Below, one piece after another: positions 57,374 through 64,000 of a DNA stretch of 64,000 nucleotides. Origin of the DNA: Amaricoccus sp. GTDB lineage: Bacteria; Pseudomonadota; Alphaproteobacteria; Rhodobacterales; Rhodobacteraceae. A model generated the notes under the pieces. The model was not told the DNA's origin, did no database searches, and was given only the letters and a program-made list of their open reading frames with translations. How positions within the stretch are numbered: the first letter of the stretch is position 1; each line of letters begins with the position of its first letter. A program made the position numbers and the translations under genes. The stretch covers positions 1-64,000 of the forward strand of contig NZ_JAGOMQ010000019.1 in assembly GCF_017993425.1 (NCBI RefSeq), given 5' to 3'.

Positions 57374-57580
57374 ATGCCTGCGAAATCGAAGGCCCAGCAG
57401 AAGGCGGCGGGGGCCGCGCTATCGGCGAAGCGGGGGGAGACGCCGGTCTCGAAGCTCAAGGGGGCGGCGCGCGAGATGGAGGAGTCGATGACCGAGAAGG
57501 AGCTCGAGGACTTCGCCTCCACCAGCCGCAAGGGCAAGCCGGAGCACGTCGCCGACAAGAGGGGCGACAAGAAGAAGTGA
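57374..57580 (+). CDS. DUF3008 protein
   Basis: 68 residues from ATG 57374 with GGAGG upstream. PAKSKAQQKAAGAALSAKRGE and KLKGAAREMEESMTEKELEDFASTSRKGKPEHV make up the family in full. Highly charged, small, soluble and of unknown function. Shares the upstream region with ccoG, so it might also respond to oxygen. Confidence 0.88.
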   Translation: MPAKSKAQQKAAGAALSAKRGETPVSKLKGAAREMEESMTEKELEDFASTSRKGKPEHVADKRGDKKK

Positions 57581-57689
57581 CGCCCGGCGGATGACGTCGC
57601 GTCAGGTTGACGCGAACGTAAGCTTTTCGCCTTGCGTGACGCGCGACCCCCGGCCATCTTCCGCGGGACGACTGGCGGAGGCGCGGGAC

Positions 57690-58106
57690 GTGGCGGGCGC
57701 GGACGACGAGATTGCGGGGCTCCTCGGCATCGGGGAGATGTGCGCGGAGTTCGGCGTGACGCCGCGGACGCTGCGCTTCTATGAGGCGAAGGAGCTGATC
57801 TTCCCGATCCGGGAGGGGCAGAGGCGAATCTACGACCGGCGCTGCCGGGCGCGGCTGAAGCTGATCCTGCAGGGCAAGCGCTTCGGGTTCAGCCTCGAGG
57901 ATATCCGCCAGCTCCTGGAGCTCTACGACCTCGGCGACGGGCGGGCGACGCAGCTGGCGCGGACGATCGCCATCGGGCAGGAGCGGCTGCGGGCGATGGA
58001 GGCGCAGCGCGACGAGCTCGGCCTCGCCATCGAGGATTTGCGGCGGCAGCTCGACTGGGGCCAGCGGACGCTTGCGGAGCGCGGCGTCGCGCTCGCGGCC
58101 GGGTGA
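57690..58106 (+). CDS. MerR family regulator
   Basis: 138 residues from GTG 57690, with GGAG ten bases before it; a further upstream start (57591) is less likely. [29 protein letters not shown] is the MerR helix-turn-helix, and the coiled coil follows ([31 protein letters not shown]). No cysteine metal site, so it belongs with the LiuR-like group that controls acyl-CoA catabolism. Placed 13 bases before the dehydrogenase gene. Confidence 0.87.
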   Translation: MAGADDEIAGLLGIGEMCAEFGVTPRTLRFYEAKELIFPIREGQRRIYDRRCRARLKLILQGKRFGFSLEDIRQLLELYDLGDGRATQLARTIAIGQERLRAMEAQRDELGLAIEDLRRQLDWGQRTLAERGVALAAG

Positions 58107-58119
58107 GGGGAACGACGCG

Positions 58120-59877
58120 ATGACCGCCTATACGCCGCCGCTCACCGACCTGGAGTTCATCCTGCACGACGTGCTCGGGATCTCGGCGCTGCCGACGCCG
58201 GGCTTCGCCGATCTCGACCGGGAGACCACCGCGGCGATCTTCGAGGAGGCGGGCAAGCTCGCCCGCGACGTGCTGGCGCCGCTGAACGCGGTCGGCGACC
58301 GCGAGGGCTGCCGCCTGGAGAACGGCGTGGTGCGCACGCCCGAGGGGTTCAAGGCCGCCTATGACGCGGTCGCCGAGGGCGGCTGGATCGGGATCGACCT
58401 TGCCGAGGAATACGGCGGGCAGGGGATGCCGCACATCCTCAACACCGCGATCGGGACCATGCACGCCGCGGCGAACATGGCGCTCAACATGTACTGGGGC
58501 CTGAGCCACGGCGCCTACAACGCCATCGCCGCCCATGCCAGCGACGAGCTGAAGGCGCGGTGGCTGCCGAAGCTCGTCACCGGGGAATGGTCGGGGACGA
58601 TGAACCTGACCGAGCCGCATTGCGGCACCGATCTCGGGCTTTTGCGGACGAAGGCCGAGCCGCAGGCGGACGGGAGCTATCGCGTCACCGGGCAGAAGAT
58701 CTTCATCTCGGCGGGCGAGCACGATCTGACGGAGAACATCGTCCATCTGGTGCTGGCGCGCATCCCGGGGGCGCCGGAGGGGGTGAAGGGGATCAGCCTG
58801 CTGATCGTGCCGAAGTTCCTGGTGACGGAGGACGGCGCGCTCGGGGAGCGCAACGGCGTCTCCTGCGGCAAGATCGAGGAGAAGATGGGCATCCACGGGA
58901 ACGCCACCTGTGTGATGAACTACGACGGCGCCACGGGCTGGCTGGTCGGCGAGCCGCACAAGGGGCTGCGGGCCATGTTCACGATGATGAACGAGGCGCG
59001 GCTGGCGGTGGGGGCGCAGGGGCTGGCGCAGGGGGATGCGGCGTATCAGATCGCGGCGGCCTATGCGCGGGAGCGGCTGCAGGGCCGGGCGGTGGGCAAG
59101 CCGGCGAACCCGGCGGGGCCGGCGGATCCGCTGATCGTGCATCCGGACGTGCGGCGGGCGCTGATGGACCAGCGGGCGTTCATCGAGGGCGGGCGGGCCT
59201 TCCTGCTCTGGGCGGCGAGCCTGATCGACCAGGCGCAGCGGACGGGCGACGCCGGGGCCGAGGGGCTGGTTTCGCTGCTGACGCCGGTGGTGAAGGGATT
59301 CCTGACCGACAAGGGCTTCGAGGGCGCGGTGCAGGCGCAGCAGCTCTTCGGCGGGCACGGCTATATCGAGGAGACCGGGGCGAGCCAGTTCGTGCGGGAT
59401 GCGCGGATCGCGATGATCTACGAGGGCGCGAACGGGGTTCAGGCGCTGGATCTGGTCGGGCGCAAGCTCGGCGCGGACGGCGGGCGGCATGTCATGGCGT
59501 TCTTCGAGATCGTGAAGGGCTTCATCCGGGAGAGCGCCGGCGAGGAAGGCATGGCGGAGTTCGTCGAGCCGCTGAAGGCGGCGTCGAAGGACCTCCAGGC
59601 GGCGGCGACGTTCTTCGTGCAGAAGGGCATGAAGGACCCGAACGAGGCGCTGGCGGGGTCGACGGACTTCCTGCACCTGTTCGGGCTCGTCGGGCTCGGG
59701 CTGATGTGGGCGCGGATGGCGCGGGCGGCGCTGGGGCGGGACGACGATTTCGGCCGCGCCAAGCTCGCCACGGCGCGCTACTACATGGCGCGGACGCTGC
59801 CGGAGACCGGGCTGCGACTGGCGCGGATCCAGTCGGGCGCGGGGCCGGTCATGGCGCTGCCGGCGGAGGCGTTCTGA
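58120..59877 (+). CDS. Acyl-CoA dehydrogenase with extra C-terminal domain (DmdC/FadE-like)
   Basis: 585 residues, longer than simple acyl-CoA dehydrogenases. [36 protein letters not shown] and the C-terminal catalytic loop [18 protein letters not shown] are present, followed by a helical domain of about 120 residues. This is the subgroup that includes 3-methylmercaptopropionyl-CoA dehydrogenase (DmdC) and long-chain enzymes. Which of these cannot be settled from sequence. Operon with MerR upstream. Confidence 0.88.
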   Translation: MTAYTPPLTDLEFILHDVLGISALPTPGFADLDRETTAAIFEEAGKLARDVLAPLNAVGDREGCRLENGVVRTPEGFKAAYDAVAEGGWIGIDLAEEYGGQGMPHILNTAIGTMHAAANMALNMYWGLSHGAYNAIAAHASDELKARWLPKLVTGEWSGTMNLTEPHCGTDLGLLRTKAEPQADGSYRVTGQKIFISAGEHDLTENIVHLVLARIPGAPEGVKGISLLIVPKFLVTEDGALGERNGVSCGKIEEKMGIHGNATCVMNYDGATGWLVGEPHKGLRAMFTMMNEARLAVGAQGLAQGDAAYQIAAAYARERLQGRAVGKPANPAGPADPLIVHPDVRRALMDQRAFIEGGRAFLLWAASLIDQAQRTGDAGAEGLVSLLTPVVKGFLTDKGFEGAVQAQQLFGGHGYIEETGASQFVRDARIAMIYEGANGVQALDLVGRKLGADGGRHVMAFFEIVKGFIRESAGEEGMAEFVEPLKAASKDLQAAATFFVQKGMKDPNEALAGSTDFLHLFGLVGLGLMWARMARAALGRDDDFGRAKLATARYYMARTLPETGLRLARIQSGAGPVMALPAEAF

Positions 59878-59958
59878 GGGCTAACACGCGTGATAGGCGT
59901 CTAACATTCTGATATGTCCTGCTAAATTCGCTAACGTGCAAGATCGGATGGGGACGGG

Positions 59959-60594
59959 ATGAGCGAGTATCGGCTGCACTGCTTCGCCCAGTCGGGCAAT
60001 TCCTACAAGGCGGCGCTGATGCTGGCGCTGAACGGCGCGGACTGGGAGCCGGTCTTCGTCGACTTCTTCGGGGGCGAGACGCGGACGCCGGAGTATCGCG
60101 GCGTCAACGAGATGGGCGAGGCGCCGGTGCTGGAGCACGGCGAGCTGCGGCTGAGCCAGTCGGGGGTGATCCTCGACTACCTAAGCCAGCGGTTCCGCGA
60201 CTTCGCGCCGCAGTCGGAGGCGGACCGGCGCGAGGTGCTGCGCTGGACGCTGTGGGACAACCACAAGCTGACCTCGTATATCGCCACCTACCGGTTCCTG
60301 ACGAACTTCGTGCCCGAGGCGAAGCGCGACGCGGCGGTGAACGCCTGGCTCGACGGGCGGGCGAAGGCGGCGCTGAAGGTGCTGGAGGGGCATCTGGAGG
60401 GGCGGGACTGGATCGTCGGCGACCGGCCGTCGACGGCGGACCTGTCCTGCGTGGGGTATCTCTACTTCGGCGACGAGTTCGGCCTCGACGAGGCGGCGCA
60501 TCCGAACATCGTGCGCTGGCGGGCCGGGATCGCGGCGCTGCCGGGGTGGAAGCACCCCTATGAGCTGATGCCGGGACATCCGCGGGCGTCGTAG
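59959..60594 (+). CDS. Glutathione S-transferase family protein
   Basis: 211 residues. Thioredoxin-like N terminus with SGNSYKAALMLALNGADW, then GEAPVLEHGELRLSQSGVILDYL (glutathione site) and the helical C-terminal domain (GDRPSTADLSCVGYLYF). The 81 bases upstream are AT-richer and may hold its own promoter. Probable detoxification role in the acyl-CoA block. Confidence 0.88.
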   Translation: MSEYRLHCFAQSGNSYKAALMLALNGADWEPVFVDFFGGETRTPEYRGVNEMGEAPVLEHGELRLSQSGVILDYLSQRFRDFAPQSEADRREVLRWTLWDNHKLTSYIATYRFLTNFVPEAKRDAAVNAWLDGRAKAALKVLEGHLEGRDWIVGDRPSTADLSCVGYLYFGDEFGLDEAAHPNIVRWRAGIAALPGWKHPYELMPGHPRAS

Positions 60595-60612
60595 CGGGAG
60601 GACGGGACGGCC

Positions 60613-61170
60613 ATGGAAGAGCCGAGGCGCCGGAGGTTCGACGCGGACGAGTTCATCGCCTGGGGGCTGGAGCAGCCGGAAGGGCGGTATGAGCTGTCGC
60701 ACGGCGAGGTCGTGCGGCTCGGTCCCGATCGCGTGGACCATGCGCTGGTGAAGGGGGATGTCTGGGTCGCGCTGCGCGCTGCGGTGCGGGCCCGTGGCCT
60801 CGAGGGCGAGGCGCTCCCGAACGGGATGGCGGTGCGCGTGGGCGCGGACAGCGTCTATGACCCGGATGCGTTGCTGCGGTGCGGTGCGCGGCTGCCGGGG
60901 GATGCGGCGGAGATCGCGGATCCTGTCGTGGTGGTCGAGGTGGTCTCGCCGGTGGTGCGGGGGATCGACGCCGGGGCGAAGCTCTACGGCTATTTCGGCC
61001 TGCCGAGCCTGCGGCACTATGTGATGGTGCTCACCGGGGACCGGGCCGTCGTGCACCATCGGCGCGGCGCGGCTGGGGTGATCGAGACCCGTTTCCTGCG
61101 GGAGGGGACGCTGGAGCTCGACCCGCCGGGGATCGAGATCGAGGTGGCTGACATGCTCGCGAGCCTTTGA
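60613..61170 (+). CDS. Uma2 family putative nuclease
   Basis: 185 residues. The restriction-endonuclease-like core is visible: YELSHGEVVRLGP, DAL or D-x-E-type positions in YDPDALLRCG and VVVVEVVSP, then KLYGYFGLPSLRHYVMV. Uma2 proteins are numerous in cyanobacteria and scattered elsewhere; function unknown. It lies between GST and thiolase genes, with good coding use, and may be a horizontally acquired neighbour. Confidence 0.82.
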   Translation: MEEPRRRRFDADEFIAWGLEQPEGRYELSHGEVVRLGPDRVDHALVKGDVWVALRAAVRARGLEGEALPNGMAVRVGADSVYDPDALLRCGARLPGDAAEIADPVVVVEVVSPVVRGIDAGAKLYGYFGLPSLRHYVMVLTGDRAVVHHRRGAAGVIETRFLREGTLELDPPGIEIEVADMLASL

Positions 61171-61205
61171 GCGGCGCGGGCGAGGGTTCAGGGAAGGGGC
61201 GAGGC

Positions 61206-62420
61206 GTGACCGAGGCCTATATCTACGACGCCGTGCGGACGCCGCGGGGCAAGGGGCGGGCGGACGGGAGCCTGCACGAGGTGACGTCGCTCAGGCTGTC
61301 GGCGCTGACGCTCGACGCGGTGAAGGCGCGGAACGGGTTGCCGGAGAACGCGGTCGAGGACGTGATCTGGGGGAACGTCACCCAGATCGGCGAGCAGGGC
61401 GGCTGCCTCGCGCGGTCGGCGGTGCTGGCGAGCGGGATCGGCGAGGGGGTGCCGGGGCTCGCGATCAACCGCTTCTGCGCGAGCGGGCTGGAGGCGGTGA
61501 ACCTCGCCGCCGGGCAGGTGAGGGCCGGGGTCGGCGAGGGCTATGTCGCCGGCGGGGTCGAGATGATGAGCCGGGTGCCGATGGGCTCGGACGGGGCGGC
61601 GATCGCGGTGGATCCGTCGCTGGCGTTCCGCAGCTATTTCGTGCCGCAGGGCATCTCGGCGGACATCATCGCCACGGAGTTCGGGTTCAGCCGGGACGAT
61701 TGCGACCTGCTGGCGGTGGAGAGCCAGCGGCGGGCGGCGCAGGCCTGGGCGGAGGGGCGGTTCGCGCGGTCGATCATTCCGGTCGACGACGTGAACGGGC
61801 TGCGCATCCTCGACCGCGACGAGCACATGCGGCCGGAGACGGACATGCAGTCGCTCGGGGCGCTGAAGCCCGCGTTCAAGGAGATGGGCGAGGGGATGCC
61901 GGGCTTCGACGCCGTGGCGCTGCTGAAGTATCCGCATCTGGAGCGGATCGAGCATGTCCACCATGCGGGGAACAGCTCGGGGATCGTCGACGGGGCGGCG
62001 GCGGTGCTGGTGGGGTCGAGGGCCTTCGGCGAGCGGCACGGGCTCGCGCCGCGCGCGCGGGTGCGGGCGACGGCGCGGGTGGGGACCGACCCGACGATCA
62101 TGCTGACCGGGCCGGTGCCGGCGACGCAGCGGGCGCTGGCGGCGGCGGGGATGACCGCCGGCGACGTCGACCTCTTCGAGGTGAACGAGGCGTTCTCCTC
62201 GGTGGTGCTGCGCTTCATGCAGGCGTTCGGGGTGGATGCGGACCGGGTCAACGTCAACGGCGGGGCCATCGCGATGGGGCATCCGCTGGGGGCGACGGGG
62301 GCGATCCTCATCGGGACGCTGCTCGACGAGCTGGAGCGGACCGGCAAGGGCGTCGGGCTGGCGACGCTCTGCGTGGCGAGCGGCATGGGCGCGGCGACGG
62401 TGATCGAGAGGGTGGCGTGA
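61206..62420 (+). CDS. Acetyl-CoA acetyltransferase (thiolase)
   Basis: 404 residues from GTG 61206. Catalytic Cys in INRFCASGLEAVN (about residue 91), NVNGGAIAMGHPLGATG with the catalytic His, and the second Cys in LCVASGMGAAT. Degradative or biosynthetic role is open; with the dehydrogenase upstream, beta-oxidation is the likelier one. The stop overlaps the next gene's start (GTGA). Confidence 0.92.
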   Translation: MTEAYIYDAVRTPRGKGRADGSLHEVTSLRLSALTLDAVKARNGLPENAVEDVIWGNVTQIGEQGGCLARSAVLASGIGEGVPGLAINRFCASGLEAVNLAAGQVRAGVGEGYVAGGVEMMSRVPMGSDGAAIAVDPSLAFRSYFVPQGISADIIATEFGFSRDDCDLLAVESQRRAAQAWAEGRFARSIIPVDDVNGLRILDRDEHMRPETDMQSLGALKPAFKEMGEGMPGFDAVALLKYPHLERIEHVHHAGNSSGIVDGAAAVLVGSRAFGERHGLAPRARVRATARVGTDPTIMLTGPVPATQRALAAAGMTAGDVDLFEVNEAFSSVVLRFMQAFGVDADRVNVNGGAIAMGHPLGATGAILIGTLLDELERTGKGVGLATLCVASGMGAATVIERVA

Positions 62421-62879
62421 CCGTCCTCGGCCCGGGCGACGCGCCGGACTGGGACAGCCACCCGGACCATGTCGTCGCGGGCCGCGGGATCATGCAGCTC
62501 CTGTCCGACGCCGGCGGGCTGACGCGGATGGGGGTGCGGCGGCAGGTGCTCGACCCCGGGGCGCGGACCTCGGAGCCGCACTGGCACGAGCAGGAGGACG
62601 AGTTCCTGTACGTGCTCGAGGGCGAGGTCACGGTGATCGAGGACGGCGCGGCGGCTGGGGCCGGGGGACTTCGCCTGCTGGCCGGCGGGCGTCGCCGTCG
62701 CGCATACGGTGGAGAACCGCTCGGACGCGCCGTGCGCGTTCCTGATCGCCGGCTCGCGGCCGGTGGAGGACGTCTGCCACTACCCGGAGGTCGGCCATCG
62801 CCTCGACACCACCGCCGAGGGCTGGCGCGTGGTCGAGGTGGCGACCGGCAAGGTGCTGCGGGGAGGGAGGTTCGACTGA
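62417..62879 (+). pseudogene. Cupin protein 1, frameshifted
   Basis: First of three tandem cupins. It starts at GTG and reads HWHEQEDEFLYVLEGEVTVIEDGAA, then near 62650-62656 the frame shifts by one. The next frame continues as GPGDFACWPAGVAVAHTVENRSDAPCAFLIAG, the expected cupin end, to TGA 62877. A real mutation or a sequence error. Confidence 0.75.
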
Positions 62880-63013
62880 TGGGGGTCATCGTCGGCTCGC
62901 GGCCGGTGGAGGACGGCTGCCATTGTGCGGAGGTCGGCCGTCGGCTCGGCGCCACGGCCGGGGGCTGGCGGGCAGCGGCTGGCAGGGCGCCGCGGGGAGG
63001 GGGGGGCCACTGA
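62879..63013 (+). repeat. Degenerate tandem copy of the cupin 1 3' end
   Basis: Starting ATG 62879 (overlapping the cupin 1 TGA), the frame reads GSRPVEDGCHCAEVGRRLGATAGGW, closely resembling the end of cupin 1 (GSRPVEDVCHYPEVGHRLDTTAEGW), and stops at 63011. The opening MGVI also repeats the start of cupin 2. The unit is about 135-142 bp, diverged. A duplication of the gene junction. Confidence 0.75.
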
Positions 63014-63492
63014 TGGGGGTCATCGACAAGGCGGCGGCGCCGCTGAGGACGGGGTCGATCTATCCGGAGCCCTTCGCGTCGATGATGCGGGGGCGCTCGT
63101 CGCTGCGGCTCGGCGAGGCGGGCGGGCTCACGCAGTTCGGGGTGAACCTCGTCATGCTGGAGCCCGGGGCGGTGTCGTCGCTGCGGCACTGGCACGAGAA
63201 GGAGGACGAGTTCGTGTGGATCGTCTCGGGCGAGCTGACGCTGCGCCAGGACGGCGGCGAGACGGTGATGCGGCCGGGGGATTGCGCGGCGTTCCGGGCC
63301 GGCGACACGGACGGGCACTGCTTCCGCAACGATACGGACGCGCCGGCGTCGTTCCTGGTGGTGGGCACGAAGGCGAAGGACGAGGTGGCGCATTACTCGG
63401 ACGTCGACTTCGTGCTGGCGATGCGCGACGGCAAGCCGGTCTTCCTGCGCCGCGACGGGTCGGTGTGGACGCCGGACGGGAGCGGCGGCTGA
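63013..63492 (+). CDS. Cupin protein 2
   Basis: 159 residues. The metal-binding cupin motifs are HWHEKEDEFVWIVSGE (His, His, Glu) and HCFRNDTDAPASFLVVG. Paralogue of the genes on both sides, sharing AGGLTQFGVNLVMLEPGAVSSLRHWH. Single-domain cupins of this type are often linked to sugar or aromatic metabolism, but no substrate is implied. Stop and next ATG overlap (TGATG). Confidence 0.85.
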   Translation: MGVIDKAAAPLRTGSIYPEPFASMMRGRSSLRLGEAGGLTQFGVNLVMLEPGAVSSLRHWHEKEDEFVWIVSGELTLRQDGGETVMRPGDCAAFRAGDTDGHCFRNDTDAPASFLVVGTKAKDEVAHYSDVDFVLAMRDGKPVFLRRDGSVWTPDGSGG

Positions 63493-63953
63493 TGCCGCGC
63501 GTGGCGATCGGCGACTGGGTCGAGGAGGGGGAATACGTGCATCCGGCGATCGGGGCGCGGCTCGCCCCATATGCGCACCGGGTGATCGGCGATGCGGCGG
63601 GGCTGACGCAGTTCGGCGCGCATCTGGAGCGGCTCTACCCGGGGGCGCGGTCGAGCCTGCGGCACTGGCATTCGGACGAGGACGAGATGGTGCTGGTGCT
63701 CGAGGGCGAGGTGGTGCTGATCGAGGACGTCGAGACGGTGCTGCGCGCCGGCGACGCGGCGGCCTGGCGCGCCGGCGACCCGGTGGGGCATTGCCTGGAG
63801 AACCGCTCGGACCGGCCGGCGGTCTACCTGACGGTCGGGACGCGGGCGGCGCGGGACGTGGTGAGCTATCCCGACGACGACCTGGTGACGCGCAAGGACG
63901 GCGCGCGGCGGCGCGACGAGCGGGCGGACGGCACGCTCATCGGGGAGCGCTGA
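63492..63953 (+). CDS. Cupin protein 3
   Basis: 153 residues. AGLTQFGAHLERLYPGARSSLRHWHSDEDEMVLVLEGEVVLIED, then WRAGDPVGHCLENRSD, follows cupin 2 nearly residue for residue in layout. Third member of the tandem series. Only 47 bases remain after it to the window end. Confidence 0.85.
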   Translation: MPRVAIGDWVEEGEYVHPAIGARLAPYAHRVIGDAAGLTQFGAHLERLYPGARSSLRHWHSDEDEMVLVLEGEVVLIEDVETVLRAGDAAAWRAGDPVGHCLENRSDRPAVYLTVGTRAARDVVSYPDDDLVTRKDGARRRDERADGTLIGER

Positions 63954-64000
63954 GGAATGCGGCGCGGACAGGAGCGCCCCGGCATCCATGCGGGCCTGCA

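Overview
The window reads as chromosomal DNA of a very GC-rich alphaproteobacterium, most likely of the Rhodobacterales. Evidence: an Mcd-type acyl-CoA dehydrogenase (ethylmalonyl-CoA pathway), a napEDABC periplasmic nitrate reductase operon, a ccoGHIS set with an FNR-type box, groESL under a CIRCE operator, DUF2794, DUF2852 and HspQ genes, a GreA/B-like protein and a sugar-transfer ATP-grasp protein. I see no rRNA, tRNA, CRISPR array, transposase or phage genes. No contig-scale origin is visible.

Layout. 1-10 kb: a partial gene, a small membrane protein, META lipoprotein plus mcd, yceI plus cytochrome b561, DUF2852, TetR, a phospholipid acyltransferase and pepN. 10-15 kb: a class I amidotransferase, a secreted CAP/RTX protein, an SPFH/NfeD pair and glycerate 2-kinase. 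15-20 kb: an Rrf2 regulator divergent from napEDABC. 20-25 kb: a YggS-type PLP protein, an ECF-sigma operon with a cupredoxin and a TTHB210-like protein, a truncated folE and a glycosyltransferase. 25-34 kb: a four-gene minus-strand group (ilvA, RAM-domain protein, hydrolase, dimethylglycine dehydrogenase-like oxidase), a DUF900 lipoprotein hydrolase, an ATP-grasp protein and guaB. 34-39 kb: a decayed IclR gene, DUF2794, gamma-glutamyltransferase, hspQ, an AEC transporter and a structured non-coding island. 39-48 kb: groESL, a secreted protein, leuB, an EamA transporter, small membrane proteins, a TMEM175 channel and an esterase. 48-52 kb: a shortened dnaE2 and a murD outside any dcw cluster. 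52-57 kb: ccoGHIS. 57-64 kb: DUF3008, MerR, acyl-CoA dehydrogenase, GST, Uma2, thiolase and a tandem cupin family.

How the genes work together. napEDABC (periplasmic nitrate reduction) and ccoGHIS (maturation of cbb3 oxidase) point to low-oxygen respiration. The MerR, acyl-CoA dehydrogenase and thiolase genes form an acyl-CoA oxidation block, and mcd serves C2 assimilation.

The most unusual content is non-coding or broken. A 215-bp repeat occurs twice (about 4.9 and 50.6 kb); it carries a perfect 26-nt palindrome whose one changed base pair co-varies between copies, and the second copy lies just after the shortened dnaE2. A second element (12.2 and 38.2 kb, opposite orientations) has a TTCACGCGTGAA palindrome; its second copy borders a convergent intergenic island with mutually exclusive hairpins. 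Two translationally coupled mini-ORFs between ccoH and ccoI look like tandem duplications of the gene junction. Several genes appear frameshifted or truncated (cupredoxin, rrf2, one cupin, folE, iclR). Frameshifts in otherwise intact genes could be sequence errors, and this cannot be decided here.
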